A stretch of 64,000 nt of DNA. Origin: Alphaproteobacteria bacterium. Its GTDB lineage: Bacteria > Pseudomonadota > Alphaproteobacteria > UBA9219 > RGZA01. The position numbers and the translations under genes are program-made. Below, in pieces: positions 19,304 to 28,231 of this stretch; the first letter of the stretch is position 1, and each line of letters opens with the position of its first letter. The notes under the pieces are model-generated. The model was not told where the DNA came from. It saw only the letters and a program-made list of their open reading frames with translations, and did no database searches. The DNA is taken from assembly GCA_033762625.1 (NCBI GenBank), contig JANRLI010000016.1:1-64000 (forward strand), written 5' to 3'.

Positions 19304-19540
19304 TTAGCTCGCGTGCATGCGCCGGTTTTTATGAATACGCACTCTAATCGGCATGGGCTGGAGCGCGACACGAGAGCCAGCGTCAAACAGCATTTGCATG
19401 CGGTCTTTAATCGCAAGGCGAAGTTTTTTAAGCTTGAGTAAGCGTATCCAGTCCGGCAAGCGGCGCTGATATTCGCGGTCTATCTCCTGCTGAACGCGGG
19501 CAGATTTGAAGAGCAATGAGTTGAAGTACTGAGCTGACAT
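19304..19540 (-). CDS. DUF465/YdcH-like small protein
   Basis: A 78-residue basic protein. The segment EIDREYQRRLPDWIRLLKLKKLRLAIKDRM fits the coiled-coil YdcH/DUF465 pattern (acidic helix, PD turn, LKK-KL-LKD). A short basic tail (IRVRIHKNRRMHAS) follows. First gene of the TerC operon, with an AGGAGG site before the ATG at 19540. The family has no fixed function. Confidence 0.65.
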   Translation of the reverse strand: MSAQYFNSLLFKSARVQQEIDREYQRRLPDWIRLLKLKKLRLAIKDRMQMLFDAGSRVALQPMPIRVRIHKNRRMHAS

Positions 19541-19701
19541 TTTATCCTCCTATATCATCAAGGTTAACTTGATCAGGAGGGTTAGGGCGTGAGTTCGTTT
19601 CAATAAATCAAGAACCAACACCGGAAAACTTACTCCCGATGCGGTCCGACATCACAATAAGGGTATTCACTACTTATTGTCAGAGGGGCCCGGCCCGCTA
19701 A
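19541..19701 (-). promoter_or_regulatory. structured leader of the TerC operon
   Basis: About 160 nt of predicted 5' untranslated RNA. It contains a perfect 8-bp stem (ACAATAAG / CTTATTGT, 11-nt loop, 19654-19680), a small GATG/CATC stem right after it (19638-19653), and a GC-rich GGGCCGGGCCCC segment. TerC/Alx genes in other bacteria are often controlled by a manganese (yybP-ykoY) riboswitch; I could not find that motif's conserved GGGGAGUAG core here. A different leader-based control is possible. Confidence 0.4.
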
Positions 19702-19708
19702 TGATTTG

Positions 19709-19736
19709 AACATAACATGATTTTTTAAAATTTCAA
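19709..19736 (-). promoter_or_regulatory. predicted sigma-70 promoter of the TerC operon
   Basis: On the minus strand, TTGAAA (-35, 19731-19736), a 16-bp AT-rich spacer and TATGTT (-10, 19709-19714). It would start RNA near 19702. Confidence 0.45.
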
Positions 19737-20108
19737 GCAAAACCGGAAAACATTTTTAAAAAAATTATTTCTTAAAATGTTCATTGTCATTTTAACGCAC
19801 TAATAATTTTTTTGAAAAATTACTTCATGCTCGGCGAATAACACGCGTGCCGTAAATTTGACAAAATTTATGCAACACGGTTTTTAGTACTTAATAATCT
19901 ATCCATATCGACAGACCCAATCCCGCATAAGTTAAACTCAAAAATTATCAGCAACCTTTTAGGAATTTCTGCACAGTCACGACACAAGAAATTGCACGTC
20001 TGTTAATCCGAAACATTGAACGCGAAAAAATGATTTATTCATCGCCAATAAAGGTCATGCCGCTTGCGGCAACCCCATCCAGCGCAATACCGAAAGCTTT
20101 TACTGCTT
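19737..20108. other. AT-rich intergenic region, no gene seen
   Basis: A 370-bp AT-rich stretch between the TerC operon promoter and the 3' end of the autotransporter-like gene. No credible ORF, RNA gene or strong terminator; a short GCCGC/GCGGC palindrome at 20059-20070 is the only hairpin. Confidence 0.45.
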
Positions 20109-22058
20109 TTAAAACTTCATCTTCACGCCAAGCGCAAATGTTTGCTCAAACGTGTTACCTGTTGGCAGGTTGACATCATAAGACCCAAACGCATCTACCG
20201 TCTCATCAAGCTTTACGGAAGTGCCAAAGCCAATAGCCAGCATATGGGAAGATGGCGTAACGCCTTTGCTTGAAAAACCCGTGCCAAGAACAGTTCCGGT
20301 TGTCGCTGAAATAGCATCAAGTGTTTCGTAGCTATATTTAATGCGTGCTTCGGGGGTTACATCCCATTCGCGAATGGTCGTGGGGCGGGCCACTGTTAGG
20401 CCAGTGATAAGACGCAGAGAGTGCGTGTCTTTGTCAGAAACCGTTGCATTAAAAATGCCTGCTCCTGTTTCCGTATAACCATCTTCGGCAAGAAGCACAT
20501 AACTTAACCCTGCTTTGGGAGTAAATGTATAACCATGCATGTTAATTTTTTTGCTGAGCTGTAGCCCGCTTGAAAATTCATGGCCGTCATGGCTGCTGCG
20601 CCCGATAAGGCCATTATTGGTTTCAAGGCGCTCTGTATCAATCATGTGCAGGGCATAGCCCAAGCGGGCATGCACGGAAATGTTATCGTCCAATTCTTTG
20701 CTGCCATACAACCCGAAGCGACCGGTGTTGCTTTCGCCCCCTGTGCTTGCGCTGTTGGTGGCAGTAATGCTTGTGTGCTCATACCCGCCCGCAGCACCAA
20801 TGCGCAGTCCTTTTTCCACTTCGCGGTCAACGCCAAACATAAACCCGCCTGTTTCGCTGTCATACCCTGATCCAGCCCCGCTGCTTTCAAGGCTCGCCAA
20901 ATTCCCGGTTGCCTTAAACCACCCGCCATATTGCTTCATCGCATTGGGCAAACCTTTAACAAGGTGGTTAAGTCCTTGGGTGTTTTCTTCAAGCGCGACG
21001 CCCTTCTGCGTCAAGGATGCAAATGACATCGGGTTATTTTGCGTGCCGCCACCCACGCCGCCAAGGTGATCAAAAATAGTTTCGCCCGCTTGGTGTGCCG
21101 CGCTAATGGTTGGGAAAGCAAACGTGCTGAATACATCTGTTTGTGTGGCAGATGCCAGCACATCAAATGTCACGGATGTGGGGTTATAGTTAAGCGCACT
21201 CACGGCAAGCCCTGCGGGCGCTGTCAAATTCACACTCGAAAATGTACCGGTCACAGTACCTGCAGTGAGCACTGTAAATGTTTTTGCAACATAAGTACCC
21301 GGATTGAATGTTACCACCAAACGACCATCCAACGCAGCAGTGCCCGCGACCGCAAGTTTGGATGCCGTTGTAGGCGATACCGTTATGGCAAGTGTTGCGC
21401 CCGAACCTTGTACATAATTTCCGCCCACTGCCAGAGTGCCAATGGTGCCGCTGCCAGGCGAAACCGTGCCGGAGTTGTTGGTTACATTCATATTTACTGT
21501 GCCATGCCCTGAAAGGGTCCCGCCCAACAGCGTGGTGGTATTTGTGCCATCACCAAAAACGGCGGTGCTATGCGCGACATCACCAATAATCAGTTCACCG
21601 TCAAAAACGGTCATCCCGCCCGCGTATGAACTGCTGATGCCGTTCAGTAAAAACCGGAAATTCGATTGCATGGTCAAACTACCGGTCGATGAAAACGCGC
21701 CATCAAAGGCAACAAGCCCGGCTGCGCCTATCGGCAGATTCTGATCCAAGGCAAAGTTACCACCGGTAATGGTAATACTTGTTGGGGTAAGTATTGAAAA
21801 ATCGGCAAGGTCAGTCAGTGCAGGCAAATTGCTAAGCAGCGTTATGGTGCCGCCATCAATGCTGCTACTAAAAAAAATGGTGTCAGATCCACCCAACGAA
21901 TTAGCATCCAAAATGGCTTGGCGCAAAGACCCCGCCCCGGAATCGTTTGTGTTGGTCACAAAAACAGAACTAGCTAATGCGGGAGAAGCCAGCAGGCCGA
22001 AAAGCGCACCCAACGCCGCACCAAAAAAATGGCAGGTTTTTTTAGAAAAAGAAAACAT
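20109..22058 (-). CDS. autotransporter-domain outer-membrane protein
   Basis: A 649-residue type V (autotransporter-like) protein. Signal peptide at residues ~10-30 (FFGAALGALFGLLASPALAS), then a passenger of ~300 residues rich in Gly, Thr, Ser and Asn that begins with VTNTNDSGAGSLRQAILDAN, a motif typical of beta-helix surface proteins. From about residue 380 comes a ~270-residue autotransporter beta-barrel (QYGGWFKATGNLASLES start, GGYEHTSI, TPEARIKYSYETLD), ending in ALGVKMKF with the required C-terminal Phe. The ATG at 22058 has a GAGG site. It is monocistronic. The passenger is too short and generic to assign an activity. Confidence 0.88.
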   Translation of the reverse strand: MFSFSKKTCHFFGAALGALFGLLASPALASSVFVTNTNDSGAGSLRQAILDANSLGGSDTIFFSSSIDGGTITLLSNLPALTDLADFSILTPTSITITGGNFALDQNLPIGAAGLVAFDGAFSSTGSLTMQSNFRFLLNGISSSYAGGMTVFDGELIIGDVAHSTAVFGDGTNTTTLLGGTLSGHGTVNMNVTNNSGTVSPGSGTIGTLAVGGNYVQGSGATLAITVSPTTASKLAVAGTAALDGRLVVTFNPGTYVAKTFTVLTAGTVTGTFSSVNLTAPAGLAVSALNYNPTSVTFDVLASATQTDVFSTFAFPTISAAHQAGETIFDHLGGVGGGTQNNPMSFASLTQKGVALEENTQGLNHLVKGLPNAMKQYGGWFKATGNLASLESSGAGSGYDSETGGFMFGVDREVEKGLRIGAAGGYEHTSITATNSASTGGESNTGRFGLYGSKELDDNISVHARLGYALHMIDTERLETNNGLIGRSSHDGHEFSSGLQLSKKINMHGYTFTPKAGLSYVLLAEDGYTETGAGIFNATVSDKDTHSLRLITGLTVARPTTIREWDVTPEARIKYSYETLDAISATTGTVLGTGFSSKGVTPSSHMLAIGFGTSVKLDETVDAFGSYDVNLPTGNTFEQTFALGVKMKF

Positions 22059-22308
22059 GTGGGGCCTCTTGCATTCAGTCAGGAAGGGATGGCGCTGACA
22101 GGCCCATAGAATAATAAAAAAACGCAAGAGGCCCATAGGAAAAATCATTCCCTGCCGTATATTGTGCAGACTTGTTGCTTATATGGCAGCCTTTGTGCAG
22201 CTATGAACCCGCTGAAATTCCTTCATTTATTGGCATTAAACTTACAAAAACCAATTATTGCTAAGATTTGCCTAATTATTTTTTAAGGCATTTTTAAAAG
22301 CATTTCTT

Positions 22309-23223
22309 ATGAGCGACCCAACACCCAAACGGCGCCCCGGATCGCCTTTGCCTAACGATTATAAAGGCGCGCGCGTGCAAACACGGCGCGGTGATGATGG
22401 GCTGCTTACCTATTACACACAATCCGGCAATGCCACAAATTATTCAGTTACCAATTTGCTACCCACGCCTGATGGTCTTTTTATTCCAACGCAACAGAAC
22501 TTTTTTACCAATGATTCAAATGGCCGGCGCAGGGATTTTTCGCTCAGTTTCACCAATGGTGAAATAACCGCTGCGCATCAATTCACCTATCGACCCGATG
22601 GAACACCCTTAGGCCGCATCACCACACAACGCGAAGCCAACCGCACCGCATCAATCGAAAGTACTTACAACAGCGCCGCCAATCGCTGGGAAGATCGGTC
22701 ACGCACCGTTCGCAATCCCGATGGCGCGATTAACAACATCATCAGATATGCTTCACATGATCAACGCACCGGCAGACCAAATGTCAGCATCACCACGCTT
22801 GGCAACGGTTTTTTGCATCATTCGGATAAAACACTGCATCGCCCCGAAGGTGCATTGACCATCACCACCGATCATTTAGGTAACCAGCGCTGGCTGCTTG
22901 AGGATAAAGACGGGCGCCCCATCAGCTCCGGCGACGGCAATCTGCCTGATCCAAAGACCAATCCGGCGCTTGCACCATTCTTGACATCAGAAGGGTTTGC
23001 CGAATTACGAAGGCTGGATGCGGTGCGCCAACAAGCGGTGGATGGGTTAAAGCGCTCGCCAATCCAACCCACGCCAAGCGTGCCGTTTGATACTGCGGAA
23101 ATCAGCAGGCTGCACCGCGACGGCGATCGAATTCCATCCACACTGCCACCTACAATTCCATCAACAGGAACGCCTACTGCTGCGCCCTCAACACGCAAAC
23201 CACCGGCGGGATTGACGCGTTAG
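22309..23223 (+). CDS. unknown protein with YD-like motifs
   Basis: I do not recognise this 304-residue protein. There is no signal peptide. The middle holds repeated strands of the type TYRPDGTPLGRITTQREANR and RTVRNPDGAINNIIRYASHD, with recurrent xxPDG turns reminiscent of RHS/YD repeats but not a clean match. The C-terminal ~60 residues are rich in Pro and Thr. It stands alone between the autotransporter and the photolyase cluster. The ribosome binding site is weak. Confidence 0.65.
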   Translation: MSDPTPKRRPGSPLPNDYKGARVQTRRGDDGLLTYYTQSGNATNYSVTNLLPTPDGLFIPTQQNFFTNDSNGRRRDFSLSFTNGEITAAHQFTYRPDGTPLGRITTQREANRTASIESTYNSAANRWEDRSRTVRNPDGAINNIIRYASHDQRTGRPNVSITTLGNGFLHHSDKTLHRPEGALTITTDHLGNQRWLLEDKDGRPISSGDGNLPDPKTNPALAPFLTSEGFAELRRLDAVRQQAVDGLKRSPIQPTPSVPFDTAEISRLHRDGDRIPSTLPPTIPSTGTPTAAPSTRKPPAGLTR

Positions 23224-23229
23224 CGCATC

Positions 23230-24765
23230 CTACAGGCTATCAATGTTGTCCAGCAATTCTTGCGCTTTTTGAAGGGTTGCCGTGCGCTTCTGGGCATCCA
23301 TCTTGTCCCATGTGCGGTACATCTGCATCATTCGTGGATTACCAGAAAGTTTTGGACGATGCTTCTCCAGAAACGCCCAATACAGCGAATTGAACGGGCA
23401 TGCGTTTTCGCCCACCCCATCTTTGACATCATACGCGCAATGTTTGCAATGATCCGACATGCGGTTGATATACGCACCCGACGATACATACGGTTTTGAT
23501 GCTAACAATCCGCCATCGGCAAACTGGCTCATGCCCAGTGTGTTGGGCAATTCCACCCATTCATACGCATCGGCATATACCATCAAATACCATTCATGCA
23601 GGGCGTGCGGTAAAACCCCCGCCAGCAATGCAAAATTCCCCGTCAGCATCAGCCGCTGGATATGATGCGCATAAGCTTCTTCTTTGGTCTGGGTAATGGC
23701 CGCGCGCAGACACGCCATGCGCGTTTCCGCCGTCCAATAAAAATCCGGCACGGGGCGATTGGCAGCAAAGAAATTTTGCTTCACATAGTCCGGCATTTTA
23801 AGCCAGTAAATACCGCGGATATATTCGCGCCAACCGATAATCTGGCGGATATAACCTTCCGCCGCATTAAGCGGCACATGTCCTTCACGCCATGCGCGTT
23901 CGACCTTTTGGCATATTTCCATCGGCGATAACAATCCGGCATTCATATAAACCGACAGCACCGAATGATATAAAAAGCGCTGCCCTTCCAGCATCGCATC
24001 CTGATAATCACCAAATCGCGGCAAGGCTTTTTCGATAAAGCCATCCAGCGCGCAAAGCGCATCATGCCGCGTTACGGCAAACCAGAACGGCTCCAGATTA
24101 CCAAAATGGCTGGAAAAATCACGCGCCACCAGTTGCATAACATCTTGCGTGATGGCATCCGGCGTAATGCGCAACGGTTGCGGCATGAACAGATCAGGCT
24201 TTGCCGCGCTGCGGTTATCATGATCGTAATTCCATTGTCCTCCGGCCGGCTCATCCCCGTCCATCAGCAAGCCGGTTTTGCGGCGCATCTCGCGGTAGAA
24301 ATATTCCATTCGCAACTGCTTGCGCCCATCTGCCCACGCCGCAAATTCGCCGCGCGAACAGATGAAGCGGTCATCTTGCAGCACGTCAACCGCACATGGC
24401 AAATGCGCGTTCCAGCTTTCAATTTCCTGCAGCACGCGCCATTCACCGGGTTCGGTTACAATAAGACGCGCCGGGCTTATTTCGCGAACAGCCTTGCTCA
24501 CTTCATCGGTAAAGCTGCTGCCTGAACCTGTCTGATCCAGTTTGCGGTAGATGACGCGCCACCCTTGTTCGCGCAAACTTTGCGCAAAATGCCGCATCGC
24601 CGAAAACAGAAACGCGATTTTTTTCTTATGGTGTTTGACATAGCGTGTTTCACTGCCAACTTCAGCCATCAACACCACATCGTGTGCGGAATTCCCACAC
24701 CGCAAGCTGGACAATTCCAGCGTCAATTGGTCACCAAGCACCAGAATTAAATTCGGGTTTGGCAT
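23230..24765 (-). CDS. FeS-containing photolyase-like protein (PhrB / CryB type)
   Basis: A 511-residue member of the FeS bacterial cryptochrome/photolyase family, whose Agrobacterium member PhrB repairs (6-4) photoproducts with light. The four iron-sulfur cysteines are all present: C352 (MACLRAA), C440, C443 (HCKHCAYD) and C456 (ENACPFN), with spacing equal to the known protein. NLILVLGDQLTLELSSL opens the antenna-binding domain, and GNFALLAG and HEWYLMVYADAYEWVELPN form the FAD-binding helices. It is the last gene of the long minus-strand stress cluster, one base after the NDUFA9-like gene. Confidence 0.93.
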   Translation of the reverse strand: MPNPNLILVLGDQLTLELSSLRCGNSAHDVVLMAEVGSETRYVKHHKKKIAFLFSAMRHFAQSLREQGWRVIYRKLDQTGSGSSFTDEVSKAVREISPARLIVTEPGEWRVLQEIESWNAHLPCAVDVLQDDRFICSRGEFAAWADGRKQLRMEYFYREMRRKTGLLMDGDEPAGGQWNYDHDNRSAAKPDLFMPQPLRITPDAITQDVMQLVARDFSSHFGNLEPFWFAVTRHDALCALDGFIEKALPRFGDYQDAMLEGQRFLYHSVLSVYMNAGLLSPMEICQKVERAWREGHVPLNAAEGYIRQIIGWREYIRGIYWLKMPDYVKQNFFAANRPVPDFYWTAETRMACLRAAITQTKEEAYAHHIQRLMLTGNFALLAGVLPHALHEWYLMVYADAYEWVELPNTLGMSQFADGGLLASKPYVSSGAYINRMSDHCKHCAYDVKDGVGENACPFNSLYWAFLEKHRPKLSGNPRMMQMYRTWDKMDAQKRTATLQKAQELLDNIDSL

Positions 24766-24766
24766 G

Positions 24767-25639
24767 TCATGCCTTCAGATAGCCCGGCACAATATCTGCC
24801 ACCCGTCGCGGCACGATGCCCAGATCGTCAAAACCAATTGATGCTGGCGGTACTATATTATCGGTGCGCAATAACTTAAGCTGGTCGCGGGTCAGAATTT
24901 TTCCCGGCAATCGTTCCAATAGCGATGCCTGTATTTCGGCGATCCACCACGGCAAAGGCAACAAGATGCGCTTTTTTCGTGTAGTTTCTAAAATGAACTG
25001 CATCAATTCCTTAAACGTAAACATATCCGGCCCGCCCAGATTGAAAATCCGGTCATAACCTTCTTTCATCAGCACAATACGCCAGACCGCCAAGACCACA
25101 TCATTCACATATACCGGCTGGAATTTGCTGACCCCGCCACCAATCAATGGCAAAAACGGTGAAAGCTTTGCCATCTGCGCAAAGCGGTTAAAAAAACTAT
25201 CATCCGGCCCAAATACAATCGATGGCCGCAAAATGCTTGCATGGGGATATGCCGCCAGTACCGCCGCTTCGCCTTGCGCTTTGCTGCGCGCATATACCGA
25301 CGCACTGTTTGCATCCGCGCCCAATGCCGAAATATGCACAACCCGCGTAATGCCTTTTTTGGCTGCTGCGCGTGCAATCCGTTCAGGCAAATCGCGGTGA
25401 ATCCGGTCAAACGTATCCGCGCCGGATGGCGCAAGAATTCCTACACAATTCACAACCAGATCCATATCCGTCATCGCGGATTCAAGATCACCCGCTTCCA
25501 TACTGAACGGGATACGCCCGTCTGCGGCTGCGCTGTGCACGCTGCGCGTTGGCACCGTCACGTGCCATCCCCCACGTTCCAATTCAGCACGTAGCGCGCG
25601 CCCGATTTGCCCTGTTCCGCCAAAAATTATCGCACGCAT
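24767..25639 (-). CDS. NDUFA9-like NAD(P)-binding protein (atypical SDR)
   Basis: A 290-residue extended/atypical SDR protein of the complex I NDUFA9-like group. The Rossmann motif is IIFGGTGQIGRAL at the N-terminus, with VVHISALGAD and the YARSKAQGEAAVLAA segment carrying the Tyr-x3-Lys pair. ILRPSIVFGPDDSFFNRFAQMA is typical of the family. In mitochondria and alphaproteobacteria such proteins bind NADPH next to complex I, but many bacterial members sit in unrelated operons. Here it lies between glutathione peroxidase (2-bp gap) and photolyase (1-bp gap), so a stress-related role is more likely. Confidence 0.8.
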   Translation of the reverse strand: MRAIIFGGTGQIGRALRAELERGGWHVTVPTRSVHSAAADGRIPFSMEAGDLESAMTDMDLVVNCVGILAPSGADTFDRIHRDLPERIARAAAKKGITRVVHISALGADANSASVYARSKAQGEAAVLAAYPHASILRPSIVFGPDDSFFNRFAQMAKLSPFLPLIGGGVSKFQPVYVNDVVLAVWRIVLMKEGYDRIFNLGGPDMFTFKELMQFILETTRKKRILLPLPWWIAEIQASLLERLPGKILTRDQLKLLRTDNIVPPASIGFDDLGIVPRRVADIVPGYLKA

Positions 25640-25641
25640 GA

Positions 25642-26205
25642 CTATTGTTCGTTCAATGCTTTTTCAACATCACCCGTAATCGTATCGCCCATGGGCGATA
25701 TGCTGGAGATATAGCTGCCCACTAACAACCCATTGCGGCCGATCAGGAATTTATGAAAATTCCAGCGCGGGCGCGCACCCAGCAGTCCTGAGTTTTCCTG
25801 GCGCGCCGCCCAATCATAAAACGGGTGCGGTTTATCACCTGTCACTTCTGTTTTGGTCGTTAGCGGAAATGTCACATGAAATTTATTGTGGGTGAATGCT
25901 TTGATCTCGCGCTCATTGCCTGGCTCTTGCCCGCCAAAATCGTTGGATGGCACACCCAGAACAACAAGGCCTTTATCTTTATACTTTTCATGCAGCTTCT
26001 GAAGCTCTTCATATTGCGGGGTAAATCCGCATTGCGATGCGGTGTTGACCACCAGAATGACTTTCCCGGCATAAGCGGAGAGCGGCAAGGGCTTTCCTTC
26101 GATAGACGTGAAGGTGAACGCATACGCATTATCGACGGGCGTCATTTCGGCAGCAATGGCTTGGCTTGATAGGAACAAGCCGAACAGCGCGATAATAAAA
26201 TGCAT
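25642..26205 (-). CDS. glutathione peroxidase family protein, exported
   Basis: A 187-residue thiol peroxidase of the GPx family that reduces lipid or hydrogen peroxides. The peroxidatic Cys59 is in NTASQCGFTPQYEEL (most members have K in place of the Q before Cys); the Gln is in LGVPSNDFGGQEPG and the Trp in WNFHKFLIGRNG. A signal peptide (FIIALFGLFLSSQAIAAE) places it in the periplasm, where it could protect membrane lipids. It is in the run of stress genes between SOUL and the NDUFA9-like gene. Members of this family are also part of the singlet-oxygen response in Rhodobacter. Confidence 0.92.
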   Translation of the reverse strand: MHFIIALFGLFLSSQAIAAEMTPVDNAYAFTFTSIEGKPLPLSAYAGKVILVVNTASQCGFTPQYEELQKLHEKYKDKGLVVLGVPSNDFGGQEPGNEREIKAFTHNKFHVTFPLTTKTEVTGDKPHPFYDWAARQENSGLLGARPRWNFHKFLIGRNGLLVGSYISSISPMGDTITGDVEKALNEQ

Positions 26206-26227
26206 GAATGCTCCATGGGTTAGATGT

Positions 26228-26908
26228 TTATTTTTTGATTTCGATCATGATTTCATTGCGCCGCAAGAAGGGCAGCGTATAAGGCGGGTTAAAGAACGCA
26301 TAGACGGGCTCCGCCACCCGCTTGAGCGATTTCGAATTAACGTAATCCTGCAATTTCGCTTCTTTTTCTGCCATCACCTCCGGTGTGGCTCGGCCAGAAT
26401 AGCGGATTACAGCAAAGCGCTTTTCGCCCTGCTCGCGCATTCGGATCTTGCTGTTATTGGGAACCGGTAAATCGGCAAGTTTATACTGCGATGGCATCAT
26501 GAAGGTGATTGTCCAGTTCGAACCTTTTGATTGCTGCATGACAGGTGCAGTCATGGCAATTTTTTCTGATGCGATTTTTTCTGATGCTGTTTTTTCCGCT
26601 TTAGACGGGCTTGCGGGTTGTTGCATCACGGGCGCGGTCATTGCGATTTTGCCTGTCGCCTGATTATCGCCGAAAATATATCCCGCCAGACTTCTAAAGC
26701 CCTCTTTAATGGAAACTTCTCGTGGGCCGCTCGCATCCACTTCGGCAACAATCATCGGTGGATATGACCGTATCTCGATATCCCCTTGCGTCTCGACCAC
26801 ATCATAGCGCGCATGCTCCGCTTCGCTGCCCAATATGCTCCACGCCAATGACAAGATGCCTGCCACAATCGCAACAACAGACACAGTAATTATGATTGGT
26901 TTCATCAT
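26228..26908 (-). CDS. SOUL family heme-binding-like protein
   Basis: A 226-residue SOUL/HEBP domain protein with an N-terminal membrane anchor (IIITVSVVAIVAGILSLAW). VVETQGDIEIRSYPPMIVAEV opens the domain and SGRATPEVMAEKEAKL is a conserved helix. The family pattern KIAMTAPVMQQ occurs twice, at either side of a short SEKIASEKI linker, so a segment of about 25 residues was duplicated in place. The anchor suggests a periplasmic domain. SOUL proteins occur often with light-stress gene sets, which fits the photolyase, CFA and GPx neighbours. Heme binding is not shown by sequence. Confidence 0.85.
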   Translation of the reverse strand: MMKPIIITVSVVAIVAGILSLAWSILGSEAEHARYDVVETQGDIEIRSYPPMIVAEVDASGPREVSIKEGFRSLAGYIFGDNQATGKIAMTAPVMQQPASPSKAEKTASEKIASEKIAMTAPVMQQSKGSNWTITFMMPSQYKLADLPVPNNSKIRMREQGEKRFAVIRYSGRATPEVMAEKEAKLQDYVNSKSLKRVAEPVYAFFNPPYTLPFLRRNEIMIEIKK

Positions 26909-26940
26909 GATGTTCTCTCTTTCAATATCATTACCATCGT

Positions 26941-27708
26941 TTATGTATGCTTAGACTCAATGACCGGTTTAGACTGCCCATCCCGCACAATCGCGAAATA
27001 GAGCTTTGCAGGTAAGAATGACAGCCACCGCAACACGGTTGGGAACACAAAAGGAAAACGGATTTCAAATGCATTCCCCTTCATCCCGCTGATGATTTCA
27101 CGCGCGGCCCGTTCCGGCTCGATAATGCCTGGCATATGGAAATTGTTTTTTGCCGTAAGGCGTGTGCGCACAAAACCCGGACTTACCACCTGTACCTTGA
27201 CACCGGACCCATAAAGATCCACCGCCAGATTTTCAGCAAGATGCAATAGCGCTGCTTTGCTTGCACCATAGCCGATAGCACCCGGCAAACCGCGATACGC
27301 AGCGATGCTGCCAACCAGCACCAGATGGCCTTTATTCCCTTTGATAAAATCCGGCAAAACATGGCTTAACATGCGCATGCAGCCATTGAAATTGATGTCC
27401 TGCATCTTTTCGGCCTCTGCAAGATTAAACTGCTGCGCCGTCATTGGTTCATAATAGCCCGCATTATAAATGACGATGTCGGGCATGCCCCACGTCCTGC
27501 GCAGCGCTTCATATGCGCTAGCCAAGGAGGACATGTTCTGCACATCCGCTGGCAGTGCCAGCGCCGAAATTGTTTGCGCCAGCGCATCAAGCTTATCGGC
27601 TTGGCGCGCGCTTACCGCAAGCATAGCGCCTTCTTTGGCCAGCGCCTCAGCAAGGCATTTGCCAATCCCTTCACTTGCGCCAATCAGCCAGATTTTTTTA
27701 CCGCGCAT
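26941..27708 (-). CDS. short-chain dehydrogenase/reductase
   Basis: A 255-residue classical SDR using NAD(P)H. The cofactor motif is GASEGIGKCLAEAL, with NAG at IYNAGYY. The active site is S (LVLVGSIAAYRG) and the YGASKAALLH pair (Tyr-x3-Lys). The substrate is unknown. The start lies one base after the DUF3833 stop. An SDR of this type is a regular part of the DUF1365 / FAD oxidoreductase / CFA synthase clusters of proteobacteria, where a lipid substrate is presumed. Confidence 0.9.
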   Translation of the reverse strand: MRGKKIWLIGASEGIGKCLAEALAKEGAMLAVSARQADKLDALAQTISALALPADVQNMSSLASAYEALRRTWGMPDIVIYNAGYYEPMTAQQFNLAEAEKMQDINFNGCMRMLSHVLPDFIKGNKGHLVLVGSIAAYRGLPGAIGYGASKAALLHLAENLAVDLYGSGVKVQVVSPGFVRTRLTAKNNFHMPGIIEPERAAREIISGMKGNAFEIRFPFVFPTVLRWLSFLPAKLYFAIVRDGQSKPVIESKHT

Positions 27709-27709
27709 A

Positions 27710-28231
27710 TCAATCCTTTTTCATGAACAGCGTCAGCTCGGCAACCGTAAATCCGAATTTTTTCAGATACGAACGGTTGATCATCACGCCGTCATTCATG
27801 CGCCACATCCAGTCATCAAACGTAATGCGGAACGTCTTACCATCAATCGGTACATTCATATCGTAACTCCAGCGCACGGCATTGCCTTTGGTTGCGCCTT
27901 CCGCCTTACCGATAATATCCGATGCAGTGCCTTCATAGGTTCCATCGGCGGTGCGGGTGATGGTCCAGATGCGCTGCTGTTTGGTTCCGTCATAATACGT
28001 GAAATCTTCTTTTAATGTGCCGACATCACCTTTCCATGATCCGTGCATGGTGACATCAAACCGGCTAACCACCTTGCCGCTGAAATCCTGAATAAGCCCC
28101 CACGCCTTGATCGTGCCGGTGAAATACGATTTAAGATCGGCTTTGGGCTCTACCCCTGCATAATCTTCCAGTTTTTGTGACGCGCACGCACTAAGCAGCA
28201 TAAGCATCACTACGCACAGAAATTTTTTCAT
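27710..28231 (-). CDS. DUF3833 lipoprotein
   Basis: A 173-residue lipoprotein with the lipobox LLSAC (Cys ~16) after a short hydrophobic signal. The body matches DUF3833: YFTGTIKAWGLIQDFSGKVVSRF, then FTYYDGTKQQRIWTITR and FDDWMWRMNDGVMINRSYLKKFG. It forms a small lipocalin-like barrel by prediction. It overlaps the end of the MFS-like gene by ~40 bp. DUF3833 genes are constant companions of DUF1365 and CFA-synthase genes; their role is undefined but envelope lipid work is likely. Confidence 0.88.
   Translation of the reverse strand: MKKFLCVVMLMLLSACASQKLEDYAGVEPKADLKSYFTGTIKAWGLIQDFSGKVVSRFDVTMHGSWKGDVGTLKEDFTYYDGTKQQRIWTITRTADGTYEGTASDIIGKAEGATKGNAVRWSYDMNVPIDGKTFRITFDDWMWRMNDGVMINRSYLKKFGFTVAELTLFMKKD

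Noticed and set aside
19541-19701. yybP-ykoY manganese riboswitch upstream of the TerC operon
   Set aside because: The context fits, but I could not find the conserved GGGGAGUAG core or its partner in this leader.
20040-20160. Short frame reading past the autotransporter stop (EDEVLKAVKAFGIALDG)
   Set aside because: It overlaps the barrel's C-terminus in another frame, has no start codon with a ribosome binding site and ends after ~35 residues. The barrel's own end (VKMKF) is normal.
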